NCBI GenBank assembly: GCA_902373525.1
Contig: CABKMN010000060.1
Location: forward strand, 1-13,622
DNA length: 13,622 nucleotides
Source: an uncultured Bilophila sp.
GTDB lineage: Bacteria; Desulfobacterota; Desulfovibrionia; Desulfovibrionales; Desulfovibrionaceae
Direction: 5' to 3'
The notes beneath the pieces were generated by a model, which was not told the origin of the DNA, ran no database searches, and was given only the letters and a program-made list of their open reading frames with translations. Numbering within the stretch: the stretch's first letter is position 1; every line of letters starts with the position of its first letter. Shown here one piece after another: positions 6,784 through 13,494 of the stretch. The position numbers and the translations under genes are program-made.

Positions 6784-8242
6784 GGCATTCTCCACTGGCG
6801 CGAACGGCGGTGACGCGGGCGTCCACCTCGCCGTCGCGGATTTTGACGGTCAGGGGCGTGCCCGGTTGCACGTCCCGAATGTTGCGGACGAAACGTCCGT
6901 CGGCGGTAAGGGCGTAGGCGTAGCCCCGTTCGAGCGGCCCTTCCGGGTCGAGCCCGCGGAGCCTGAGTTCCGCACGTTCGAGACGGCGATCCCGTTCTCC
7001 GAATGCGGCGGCGAAACGTTCCTCCAGCCGCGAGGAGGCGGCGTCCAGTTGCAGCCCGGCCCGCGCAAGCCGTTGGGCCTGCGCCTGTTCGAGACGGCGG
7101 GCCAGCCCGTCCACCCGTTCCAGCCGCGCGTCCAGCGCGCGCGGGTCCGCATGGCGGGCAAGGGCGGCTTCCAGCGGACGCAACCCGGCGTCGGCGCGTT
7201 CCAGCTTCTGCCCGAGGGTGGAGGACAGCCGCCTTCGGAGCGCGTCGAAACGCTCCTCCAGCCGGGACAGGCCGCGCTCCGGCGACAGCCACGTCAGGGC
7301 GCGGGACAGCGTATCCAGCTTTTCGCCGCGTTCGGCAAGCCGTCGCTCGGCGGCGTCCGTCAGGCTCGTTTCGAGATCGTCCACAAGCTGGGCGTACCAC
7401 TGGCGTTCGGGCCAGAGAAGCTGTGCCGCATGGCTCGGCGTGGCGGCGCGCAGGTCCGCCACCATGTCGGCGACGGAGGTGTCGATTTCGTGCCCGATGC
7501 CCGCCACCACCGGGATGCCGGAGCGGTACACGGCGTCCGCCACGCGCTCGTCGTTGAACGCCCACAAATCCTGCAACGAGCCGCCGCCCCGGATGAGCAC
7601 GAGCACGTCGGCCCAGCCGCGCCGGTTCGCGTCGTCCAGCGCCTCGACGATGCGGGGCGGGGCGTCGTCGCCCTGCACGGGGACGGGGTGGATGCGGATT
7701 TCGCAGCCCGTGCCGCGTTCGCCCGACAGGCGCAGGAAGTCGCGGATGGCGGCTCCCGAGGGTGCGGTGATCACGGCCACGCGGCGCGGATGTTCGGGGA
7801 TGGGGCGTTTGCGTTCGACGGCGAAGTAGCCCTTTTCGGACAGCTTGCGCTTGAGGGCCTCCAGCGCGAGGTGCAGTTGGCCTTCGCCGCTGTCCTGCGC
7901 GAGTTCGACCACGAGCTGGTAGCCGCCGCGCGGGGCGTACACGGTGATCCGTCCGGCGCAGATGACCTGCTGCCCGTTCCTGAGCGTGGCGGCGAGGCTG
8001 AGGCGCGGGCCGTCCTCGAAGACTTCGCCGGTGAGCGGGTCGAAGGCTTCGCGTTCCTTCTGGCTGCCCTTGAACCAGACGGCCTGAAGAAGCGCGTTGT
8101 CGTCCTTCAGGGAAAAATAGAGGTGCCCGGAGGCGGGGCGGGACAGGTTCGTGACCTCGCCGCGCACCCAGACGTAGGGAAAGCCGTTTTCCACGGCGTC
8201 CTTGATCTGTGCCGTGAGCTGGCGGACGGTGAGGATGGACAT
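6770..8242 (-). CDS. xseA: Exodeoxyribonuclease VII large subunit
   Basis: XseA is the catalytic subunit of exonuclease VII, which digests single-stranded DNA in both directions and acts in repair. The 490-aa protein has an N-terminal OB-fold (about 1-100, including YVWVRGEVTNLSRPASGHLY), the catalytic core, a long arginine/leucine-rich coiled-coil stretch (about 285-430) and a short C-terminal strand region. The residues known to matter in E. coli XseA (Asp155, Arg205, His238, Asp241) have exact spacing equivalents here: Asp168, Arg218 in IRGGGSLQDLWAFNDE, and His251 and Asp254 in GIGHEIDTS. I chose the ATG at 8242 (MSILTVRQL) because a GGAGG lies 11 nt upstream and the OB-fold starts there; the frame is open another 108 codons but crosses a structured intergenic element. 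The last codons overlap the M23 gene. Confidence 0.97.
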   Translation of the reverse strand: MSILTVRQLTAQIKDAVENGFPYVWVRGEVTNLSRPASGHLYFSLKDDNALLQAVWFKGSQKEREAFDPLTGEVFEDGPRLSLAATLRNGQQVICAGRITVYAPRGGYQLVVELAQDSGEGQLHLALEALKRKLSEKGYFAVERKRPIPEHPRRVAVITAPSGAAIRDFLRLSGERGTGCEIRIHPVPVQGDDAPPRIVEALDDANRRGWADVLVLIRGGGSLQDLWAFNDERVADAVYRSGIPVVAGIGHEIDTSVADMVADLRAATPSHAAQLLWPERQWYAQLVDDLETSLTDAAERRLAERGEKLDTLSRALTWLSPERGLSRLEERFDALRRRLSSTLGQKLERADAGLRPLEAALARHADPRALDARLERVDGLARRLEQAQAQRLARAGLQLDAASSRLEERFAAAFGERDRRLERAELRLRGLDPEGPLERGYAYALTADGRFVRNIRDVQPGTPLTVKIRDGEVDARVTAVRASGECHDTP

Positions 8243-8253
8243 GGGGGATGATG

Positions 8254-8329
8254 CCTCCGGCGGGCAGGGCTCCGCCCTGCACCCGCAAGGGGCGAGCCGC
8301 CCCTTGACCCGGCGCGTAGTGAGCCGGAG
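8254..8329 (-). promoter_or_regulatory. Structured xseA leader that can mask the ribosome-binding site
   Basis: On the minus strand, CTCCGGC (8329-8323) can pair over 7 bp with GCCGGAG (8261-8255). The second arm contains most of the xseA Shine-Dalgarno GGAGG (8258-8254). Between the arms are two strong hairpins: CAAGGGGC with GCCCCTTG (8286-8306) and GCAGGGC with GCCCTGC (8264-8280). CCGGC (8327-8323) can instead pair locally with GCCGG (8313-8309), which would free the ribosome-binding site; the two pairings exclude each other. The core hairpin and its flank match the element at 1903-1924 (on the opposite strand relative to the gene). Regulation is inferred from pairing only. Confidence 0.5.
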
Positions 8330-8374
8330 CGGGATGGTGGTTGTTTCGTTCGCCCGGAATGGGGCCGTATGCGG

Positions 8375-8411
8375 CATGGCGATGAAACGGTCCCGCCGCT
8401 TCATCGCCATG
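8375..8411. repeat. Inverted repeat with 12-bp arms upstream of xseA
   Basis: CATGGCGATGAA (8375-8386) and TTCATCGCCATG (8400-8411) are exact complements. After one mismatch a further 3 bp (CGG/CCG) extend the stem inward. It lies about 135 nt before the xseA start codon. It could be an operator or a leader hairpin; no known binding-site consensus is recognised. Confidence 0.55.
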
Positions 8412-8512
8412 TGGGAATTTTGTTCCCGCCCGTTCGCAAATGGAATCGGCCCCCCGCCCTTCGCATCCTCCCGGGAATAAGAGTAAAAAGTCGTAGGAGG
8501 ATGAGGGGATGG

Positions 8513-8564
8513 GGGGAGGGGAGAGGGAAGCCCTTCTTCAGAAGGGGCGTTCTCCCCCTTCCCC
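8513..8564 (-). terminator. Gene-end hairpin after proS
   Basis: Two 25-base arms (8513-8537 and 8540-8564) pair imperfectly around a two-base centre. The left arm is purine-rich (GGGGAGGGGAGAGGGAAG), and the tip pairs AGCCCTTCT against AGAAGGGGC with a mismatch. It starts 14 nt past the proS stop codon. It is the same class as the dxs hairpin and likewise lacks a U-tract in the minus direction, so it is called by position and structure. Confidence 0.55.
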
Positions 8565-8578
8565 AAGCGTTTCGTCGG

Positions 8579-10303
8579 CTACATGCCCCAGCAGGCGAGG
8601 ACGCCCTTGCGCCACTCGGCGAAGGCTTCGGCGAAGCCCTCCACGGGGAGTTCGCCCTTTTCGCCGGTCTTGCGGTTTTTGACTTCGACGATGCCGCGGG
8701 CGAGGCCCTTGCCGCCCACGACAACCTGCATGGGCAGCCCGATGAGGTCGGCGTCCTTGAACTTCACGCCGGGGCGTTCTTCGCGGTCGTCGAGTAGCAC
8801 GTCGAGGCCCATCTTGCCGAGCAGCTCGTACAGTTCGTCGGCCTTGGCGGCGGTGTCGGCGTTCTTGGGATCAAGGTTGACCAGTTCGAGGTCGAACGGC
8901 GCGAGGGGCGGCGGGAAGGCGATGCCGTCGCGGTCGTTGTTCTGCTCGATGCAGGCCGCGACCACGCGGGAGACGCCGATGCCGTAGCAGCCCATGATGA
9001 TGGTCTGTTCCTTGCCGTTCTCGTCGAGATAAATGGCGTTGAGGGCCTTGGAATACTTGGTGCCGAGCTTGAAGACGTGGCCCACTTCGATGCCTTTGGC
9101 GAAGGCCACCGGCTTGCCGCAGCGGGGGCAGACGTCGCCTTCCGCGATGGCGCGCAGATCGGCGTAGGCGAAGGCCGGGACGTCGCGCTGGAGATCGACG
9201 TGCAGGATGTGCGTGTCGGCCTTGTTCGCGCCCGCGATCCAGTCCGTGCCCGCCATCAGTTCGTGGTCGGCCACGATGGGACCGGCGGTGAAGCCCACGG
9301 GACCGGCGAAGCCCACCGGCGCGTTGGTCCATTGCGTCACCTGCTCGGGCGAGGCGAGCACCACCTCGTCGGCCTTGAAGTAGTTCTTCAGCTTGATTTC
9401 GTTCAGTTCGCGGTCGCCGCGCACGAGCGCCGCCACGGGCTTGCCGTCCACCACGTAAAGGAGCGTCTTGATGAGCTGTTGCGCGGGCACCCCGAGGAAG
9501 GAGCAGACTTCTTCGATGGTGTGCTGATCGGGGGTGGTCACTTCCTCGATGGCGGCGCAGGTTTCCTTGCAGGGCGTTTCCGGGGCGAGGACGGCGGCGC
9601 GCTCGATGTTGGCGGACCAGTCGCATCCGGTGCAATAGGCGATGGTGTCTTCGCCGGTTTCGGCCAGCACCATGAATTCGTGCGAGAAGTTGCCGCCGAT
9701 GGAGCCGGAGTCGGCCTCTACGGGGCGGAACTGGAGGGCCATGCGGCTGAAAATCTTTTTGTACGCTTCAAACATGTTCCGGTAGCTGGCGTCGGCGCCC
9801 GCGTCGTCCTTGTCGAAGGAGTAGGCGTCCTTCATCAGGAACTCGCGCCCGCGCATCAGGCCGAAGCGGGGACGGATTTCGTCCCGGAACTTGGTCTGAA
9901 TCTGGTACAGGTTCATGGGAAGCTGGCGGTAGGAGCGCACTTCGCCGCGGAGAAGATCGGTGACGACCTCCTCGTGCGTGGGGCCGAGGCAGTAGTCGCG
10001 CTCGTGGCGGTCCTTGAAGCGCAGGAGTTCCTTGCCGTAGTGCTCCCAACGCCCGGATTCGCGCCACAGGTCGGCGGGCTGCACGGTCGGCATGAGGATT
10101 TCCTGAGCGCCCGCCCGGTCCATTTCCTCGCGCACGATGTTGGCGGCCTTGTTCAGCGTCCGCAGGCCGAGGGGCAGCCAGGTGTAGATGCCGGAAGTGA
10201 GTTTGCGAATCATGCCCGCACGGATCAGCAGTTTGTGGCTGATGACTTCAGCGTCGCCGGGGGCTTCTTTCAGAGTGGGGATGTACCATTGACTCCAGCG
10301 CAT
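8579..10303 (-). CDS. proS: Prolyl-tRNA synthetase (bacterial type with insertion domain)
   Basis: ProS charges tRNA-Pro with proline in the cytosol. The 574-aa length fits the bacterial form that carries an editing insertion. Class II motifs are visible: motif 1 around ANIVREEMDRAGAQEILMP (54-72), motif 2 RFGLMRGREFLMKDAYSF (146-163) and motif 3 GCYGIGVSRVVAAC (438-451). The insertion (about 225-405) includes Lys279 in QQLIKTLLY, the position of the editing-domain lysine of E. coli ProS, and cysteine pairs CTGC (224-227) and CPRC (392-395). The C-terminal anticodon-binding domain starts near LAPFDLELV (467). The ATG at 10303 is preceded by GAGG about 7 nt upstream. It is probably a single-gene transcript from the promoter at 10365-10393, ending at the hairpin at 8513-8564. 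Confidence 0.98.
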   Translation of the reverse strand: MRWSQWYIPTLKEAPGDAEVISHKLLIRAGMIRKLTSGIYTWLPLGLRTLNKAANIVREEMDRAGAQEILMPTVQPADLWRESGRWEHYGKELLRFKDRHERDYCLGPTHEEVVTDLLRGEVRSYRQLPMNLYQIQTKFRDEIRPRFGLMRGREFLMKDAYSFDKDDAGADASYRNMFEAYKKIFSRMALQFRPVEADSGSIGGNFSHEFMVLAETGEDTIAYCTGCDWSANIERAAVLAPETPCKETCAAIEEVTTPDQHTIEEVCSFLGVPAQQLIKTLLYVVDGKPVAALVRGDRELNEIKLKNYFKADEVVLASPEQVTQWTNAPVGFAGPVGFTAGPIVADHELMAGTDWIAGANKADTHILHVDLQRDVPAFAYADLRAIAEGDVCPRCGKPVAFAKGIEVGHVFKLGTKYSKALNAIYLDENGKEQTIIMGCYGIGVSRVVAACIEQNNDRDGIAFPPPLAPFDLELVNLDPKNADTAAKADELYELLGKMGLDVLLDDREERPGVKFKDADLIGLPMQVVVGGKGLARGIVEVKNRKTGEKGELPVEGFAEAFAEWRKGVLACWGM

Positions 10304-10326
10304 AGATGTACCTCAGAATAAAATGG

Positions 10327-10352
10327 GGAGCCCCCGCACGCGGTTGGGCTCC
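10327..10352 (-). other. Hairpin in the proS leader
   Basis: GGAGCCC (10327-10333) and GGGCTCC (10346-10352) form a 7-bp stem with a 12-base loop, between the putative proS promoter and its ribosome-binding site. In the minus direction it is followed by CCATTTTATT, so it could pause or weakly terminate transcription. It is not a T-box in appearance. Confidence 0.4.
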
Positions 10353-10364
10353 AAGTTGGGCGGC

Positions 10365-10393
10365 AGTATATCCCCGAAGCCGCAAAAAGGCAA
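10365..10393 (-). promoter_or_regulatory. Predicted proS promoter
   Basis: On the minus strand TTGCCT (10393-10388) and TATACT (10370-10365) are spaced by exactly 17 nt, matching the sigma-70 boxes at four and five of six positions. The predicted start would leave a leader of roughly 55 nt before the proS ATG. Confidence 0.6.
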
Positions 10394-10570
10394 AAGATAC
10401 CTGTTCCTCGCGTCCGGCGTCGGTTTTCCCGTCCCGGCGGCGCGGGAAGCGGGATTTTCGTCCGCAAGGCCTCCCTCCTCCCGGACGGGCCCGCCGCGCG
10501 GGGAAAGGGAGCGTGCGTTGTTTTCCGGGCCGTCCGCCTGTATGCTGCCGCCCATGAAACGGCCTGCCGG

Positions 10571-10730
10571 GATACGCGCCGGATGCGTGCGGGGCTTTGG
10601 CATCGGTGCGGTACAGCGTGACGCTGGCGTTGATACGCGCCGGGCGTGTGCGAGGCCTTATAGCAAGCTCGGAACCGGCAACGGAAAACGTTTCCCGCCG
10701 TCGGGCGCGTGCGGGTCTTTGCAGCGTTCG
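10571..10730 (+). repeat. Three diverged direct repeats with 61-nt period
   Basis: Three units begin near 10571, 10632 and 10693. The first two share GATACGCGCCGG. All three share a GCGTGCGGGGCTTTGCA-like core, with the GTGCG pentamer at 10587, 10648 and 10709, exactly 61 nt apart. A weaker fourth GTGCGGGGCGTGTGGC appears at 10758. It is non-coding as far as can be seen. It could be a decayed tandem duplication or a structured RNA. Confidence 0.5.
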
Positions 10731-10960
10731 CGCCCTTTGGCGGCGTGGGGAAAAACCGTGCGGGGCGTGTGGCCGTTGTCGGCTGCCCGTCCGCTTTCTG
10801 GGAACCGTGGGCGCGGACGGGGCCCGCGCCGAAGCCGCACCGTCGCCCGTCGCGCCGCGAGGGGTTCCGGGGGGTATACAAAACCAGCGTTTTCGGTCTA
10901 TTGTATGCATTCCGCACTGTTCGGAAGGACGGATGCGGGAAAACGATTCGGGAGTTTACG

Positions 10961-11839
10961 ATGATTGCAAGACGGTTCAGAACGATTGCCGCCGCGGCGT
11001 GTCTGTTGGCGCTGGCGGCCTTTTCCATGCCCCGCCTCGGTTGGGCGGAGCAGCCGGACGGCCCGCGTTTCAACATCTATACGCAGGGTTACGAAAAGGC
11101 CGATGTGGATGAGGGCGGTTCCTATTCCAAAACGGAAAGCGGCGTTTCCGTGGGGTACAAGTGGTTCACGCTCGGCTACAAGCGCAGCTCCTACAGTTGG
11201 AGCCATTCGGATTCGGTGAACTTCAGCAAGAAGGGCGAGCCGTGGGACGAGATGAACAAGCTCTCGCTGGACGCCTCGTTCGACGGGTATCTGAACGATA
11301 CCGTGAGCTGGTTCGCGGGCGGCACGATCATTTCCGGCTTCGAGGATCAGGTGTGGGATTCGTTCACCTTCGCGCCGCGCGGCGGACTGACGTTTTCCCC
11401 GTCCTATGATCTGAAGCTGCACCTCGGCGCGGTGGGCCTGATTTCCCCGGTGCGTCCGCTGGTGCTGCCGCTGGTCGGCGCGGAGTGGGGCAACGAACAG
11501 GATTTCGGCTTGTCCGCGATGGTGGGCTTCCCCGGCACGAGGGTGCAGTACCGGTTTAACGAACTCCTCGCCGCGCGCGTGGCGGCGCGCTGGGATCGCG
11601 ACATCTACCGGCTTTCCAACGACAGCAGCGTCGCCAAGAAGGGGTACATGGAAGAGTCCGGCTACACCGGCGGCGCGTACCTCGACATCACGCCCATCAG
11701 CGACCTGAAGTTCACGGTCGGCGCGGAACTGCTGTTCGACCGGCAGTTGCGCCTGTACGACAAGGGCGGCGACGAGTTCTCCAAGACCGACGTGGATCGT
11801 TCGCTCGGCGCTGTGGTGCGCGCAAGCTACAGCTTCTGA
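10961..11839 (+). CDS. Predicted outer-membrane beta-barrel protein
   Basis: I do not recognise a named family. The 292-aa product has a signal peptide (MIARRFRTIAAAACLLALAA, cleavage likely after GWA at residue 29). The mature part is made of short alternating polar/hydrophobic strands rich in Tyr, Trp, Phe and Gly (VSVGYKWFTLGYKRSSYSW, TVSWFAGGTIISGF), without transmembrane helices. It ends in RASYSF; a C-terminal phenylalanine preceded by alternating aromatics is the usual BAM recognition signal of outer-membrane proteins. The ATG at 10961 has GGGAG 6 nt upstream; the longer open frame to 10709 includes untranslated leader. It is followed by a hairpin terminator at 11853 and appears monocistronic. 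A role as a porin-like or structural barrel of about 12 strands is inference. Confidence 0.85.
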   Translation: MIARRFRTIAAAACLLALAAFSMPRLGWAEQPDGPRFNIYTQGYEKADVDEGGSYSKTESGVSVGYKWFTLGYKRSSYSWSHSDSVNFSKKGEPWDEMNKLSLDASFDGYLNDTVSWFAGGTIISGFEDQVWDSFTFAPRGGLTFSPSYDLKLHLGAVGLISPVRPLVLPLVGAEWGNEQDFGLSAMVGFPGTRVQYRFNELLAARVAARWDRDIYRLSNDSSVAKKGYMEESGYTGGAYLDITPISDLKFTVGAELLFDRQLRLYDKGGDEFSKTDVDRSLGAVVRASYSF

Positions 11840-11852
11840 TGCGTGAAAAATC

Positions 11853-11904
11853 GGGGAAGGGAAACCTCACTGGAGGGAATCTCCTTGTTTTCTTTCCCCT
11901 TTTT
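11853..11904 (+). terminator. Hairpin terminator after the outer-membrane gene
   Basis: GGGGAAGGGAAAC (11853-11865) pairs with GTTTTCTTTCCCC (11887-11899) over 13 bp with two G-U wobbles. A small inner stem GGAG/CTCC lies in the loop, and five T follow. It starts 13 nt after the stop codon. It is the plus-strand member of the gene-end hairpin family and the only one with a U-tract. From its end to about 12044 nothing else is seen. Confidence 0.75.
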
Positions 11905-12044
11905 CTCCGCTTCCTTTCCTTTTCAAGACATTTTATCCCTTCCGGCTGGCGTTCCGGTCGGCGGGAGACGGACGGTCTTTTCGCGGGAGAGGGGCCGTGC
12001 GGCGCTTGCTGGAGGCGGAAAGGCGGCGGGTTTACGGAATCCGG

Positions 12045-12072
12045 TGGACATCAAAACATAACATGCTGTTAT
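12045..12072 (+). promoter_or_regulatory. Possible promoter and operator for the YciI-like gene
   Basis: TGGACA (12045-12050) and TGTTAT (12067-12072) are 16 nt apart and match the sigma-70 boxes at five and four of six positions. A perfect palindrome ATAACA-TGC-TGTTAT (12058-12072) covers the -10, the position expected for a repressor site. The surrounding 12050-12100 is strikingly AT-rich for this genome. The leader to the start codon would be about 120 nt. Confidence 0.4.
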
Positions 12073-12196
12073 TTTTAATAATGTTTTTATGGTTTCTTAA
12101 GCGCGGAGCGTTCTCGAACGACGCCGATGGACTTGTTTCTTTCTTGTGAAACGCTTCCGTTTGAGGACGGGGCCAAGCGGGAAAAGGGGAGTGGAT

Positions 12197-12484
12197 ATGT
12201 TCGTATTCAGCCTGACGTATGTGAAGCCGTTGTCCGAAGTGGAGCGGGTGCTGCCCGATCATGTGCGGTTTCTGGACAGGTATTATGATCTGGGGAAGTT
12301 CGTGTGTTCGGGGCGGAAGAACCCCCGCACGGGCGGCGTGATCCTGTGTGCGGCGACGGACGCGACCGAGGCCGAGGCGATCATGCGCGAAGACCCCTTC
12401 TTCATCGAGGGAATCGCCCGCTATGAGGTGATCGAATTTCAGCCTTCCAAGTACGCGGAGGCGTTTCGGGCGTTCGTTTCCTGA
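12197..12484 (+). CDS. YciI-like protein
   Basis: This 95-aa cytosolic protein has the look of the YciI family, small ferredoxin-fold (alpha/beta) proteins related to muconolactone isomerase and DGPF proteins. Visible features are an N-terminal strand MFVFSLTYVKPLSEVE, the conserved histidine in PDHVRFLDR (His22), a GG-containing turn then strand (TGGVILCAAT), and DPF (Asp66) before the C-terminal strand YEVIEFQ. His and Asp are the positions usually invoked as the family's potential active pair; no reaction is established for most members. The start ATG at 12197 follows GGGGAG at 5 nt; the frame is open upstream to 12146 without a better site. It is flanked by its own promoter-like sequence and terminator, so probably monocistronic. 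Confidence 0.85.
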   Translation: MFVFSLTYVKPLSEVERVLPDHVRFLDRYYDLGKFVCSGRKNPRTGGVILCAATDATEAEAIMREDPFFIEGIARYEVIEFQPSKYAEAFRAFVS

Positions 12485-12545
12485 GCGGGGGGCGTCCGTC
12501 GGGCGGGGTTTTCCGCATGGCGGAAAGGGAGTCCGGATTTTTGAG

Positions 12546-12574
12546 ACGGCGGTGTCCAACACCGCCGTTTTTTT
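12546..12574 (+). terminator. Intrinsic terminator after the YciI-like gene
   Basis: ACGGCGGTG (12546-12554) and CACCGCCGT (12560-12568) form a perfect 9-bp stem with a five-base loop, followed by six further T. It ends the YciI-like transcript. A second hairpin without a U-tract (TTTCCGC/GCGGAAA, 12510-12526) lies between it and the stop codon. Confidence 0.9.
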
Positions 12575-12589
12575 CATGATACAGCCATA

Positions 12590-12616
12590 TGGACAACGTG
12601 CCCGAGTTGGGATACT
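12590..12616 (+). promoter_or_regulatory. Possible promoter for the HdeA-like gene
   Basis: TGGACA (12590-12595) and GATACT (12611-12616) are 15 nt apart. The -10 is preceded directly by TGG, giving an extended -10 that can make up for the short spacing. It lies about 100 nt before the start codon and just after the preceding terminator. Confidence 0.35.
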
Positions 12617-12719
12617 TCGGGCGATTCCCTCGGCATGGAGCCGGGGGACGCCGGGGGCTCCGGCGTATCCGTAGACAGGGCTGTGCCCGTTCGGCCCGAT
12701 CCGCCTCTCTGGAGGACGC

Positions 12720-13304
12720 ATGAACCGCTTTTTTTCGCTCATGTGGGGCGTTGCCGCCGTCATGGTGACGGCGACGAACGCTCCGGCGCTGGACGATTTC
12801 AGCGCCTTTACGATGAAGGGCGTCGGCAACGACGTCGATCCGTTTGAGCTTACCTGCAAGCAGTACGCCGGACTGGACGCCGGGACGCGTCGGCTCCTGA
12901 CCTCGTATCTCGAAGGCTACGCGGCGGAAGGATCGAGCACCGCCTACGCCGAGGGGGCCGTCAGGAATTTCGAGGCCGGCATCCTCGCCGCCTGCGCCAA
13001 GGCTCCCGACAGTCCCCTCGACGAACTGCTGGAGAACGTCCAGTACGACGTTCCCGAAGGCGGTGCGGAGCCGGGCTGTTCCGCGCTCCTCAAGACGTCC
13101 GCTCCCGAGGAGGCCGCGAAGCTCCTTCTCTGGACGCAGGGGTATCTGGAGTCGGAACTCGCTGAAAATATGGAGACGGATTTCGATCAGGCCATCCATC
13201 AGGATACGTTCCGCGAAGACGCGGCGGCGGTCCTTGAGCAGTGCAAGGCCGACAACGAGGGCAAGCTGATCGAGGTCATGCGGACGCTCATGATGGGCGA
13301 CTGA
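12720..13304 (+). CDS. Periplasmic protein with two tandem HdeA-like units
   Basis: The 194-aa product has a signal peptide (MNRFFSLMWGVAAVMVTATN, cleavage likely after APA at residue 23). The mature part looks like two copies of an HdeA-type helical unit. Unit 1 (about 42-107) has Cys46, SYLEGYAAE with Gly66-Tyr67, Cys92, then LDELLENV. Unit 2 (about 117-188) has Cys120, WTQGYLESE with Gly141-Tyr142, Cys175, then KLIEVM. The cysteine spacing of unit 1 (46) is close to the 48 of the HdeA disulfide; unit 2 has 55. HdeA is a small acid-activated periplasmic chaperone of about 90 mature residues with one disulfide. A chaperone role here is inference from these marks, and the similarity is faint. 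GGAGG lies 4 nt before the ATG. Monocistronic, ended by the terminator at 13329. Confidence 0.75.
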   Translation: MNRFFSLMWGVAAVMVTATNAPALDDFSAFTMKGVGNDVDPFELTCKQYAGLDAGTRRLLTSYLEGYAAEGSSTAYAEGAVRNFEAGILAACAKAPDSPLDELLENVQYDVPEGGAEPGCSALLKTSAPEEAAKLLLWTQGYLESELAENMETDFDQAIHQDTFREDAAAVLEQCKADNEGKLIEVMRTLMMGD

Positions 13305-13328
13305 GCCCCGATTTTTCGTTTTCCACAC

Positions 13329-13354
13329 AAAAGGCCGGGGATTGCCGGCCTTTT
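13329..13354 (+). terminator. Intrinsic terminator after the HdeA-like gene
   Basis: AAAAGGCCGG (13329-13338) and CCGGCCTTTT (13345-13354) form a perfect 10-bp stem with a six-base loop, 24 nt after the stop codon. The A-stretch before and T-stretch after make it usable in both directions. Confidence 0.85.
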
Positions 13355-13494
13355 CCGTAGCACGCTCTGTTCTATCCTTTTCCTCGACGAGGTCCGTAAC
13401 CTGTACGGCTTCGCGGCAATCATGCCGGACGGCACTGTTTCCGACTGAAGCCACGCCCTCGGTGAGGGATTCGATAGAGTCAAAAGCCAAGGAG

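Larger units (their letters stand above)
8243..8578. other. Structured 336-bp gap between proS and xseA
   Basis: No gene is seen here. From proS toward xseA (right to left) it holds the proS gene-end hairpin (8513-8564), a stretch with no clear promoter, a small GGGAA/TTCCC hairpin (8413-8427), an inverted repeat (8375-8411), and a multi-hairpin element reaching the xseA ribosome-binding site (8254-8329). I could not place a convincing sigma-70 promoter for xseA, although one is expected here. Confidence 0.6.
10304..10960. other. 657-bp gap between divergent proS and the outer-membrane gene
   Basis: No protein-coding gene is accepted here. Open frames on both strands (for example 10323-10964 plus and 10248-10910 minus) are arginine/proline-rich translations typical of unused frames in GC-rich DNA. 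The gap holds the proS promoter and leader hairpin on its left, a 61-nt-period repeat in the middle (10571-10730), and the start region of the outer-membrane gene on its right. No clear promoter for the plus-strand gene was found; TATACA at 10876-10881 and TATTGT near 10899 are weak candidates. Confidence 0.55.

Noticed and set aside
6512..8251. 579-codon plus-strand frame opposite xseA
   Set aside because: Shadow frame of xseA and the M23 gene; repetitive composition and no plausible start site, while the minus-strand genes are unmistakable.
9077..10321. 414-codon plus-strand frame opposite proS
   Set aside because: Antisense shadow of proS with His/Gly/Val-rich translation and no domain.
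10571..10730. CRISPR array
   Set aside because: Repeats are only three, diverged along their length, and the spacers also resemble each other in part; no cas gene is present.
10248..10964. Open frames of 213 and 220 codons on both strands between proS and the outer-membrane gene
   Set aside because: Arg/Pro/Gly-rich translations, overlapping each other and the proS promoter; no ribosome-binding site or domain.
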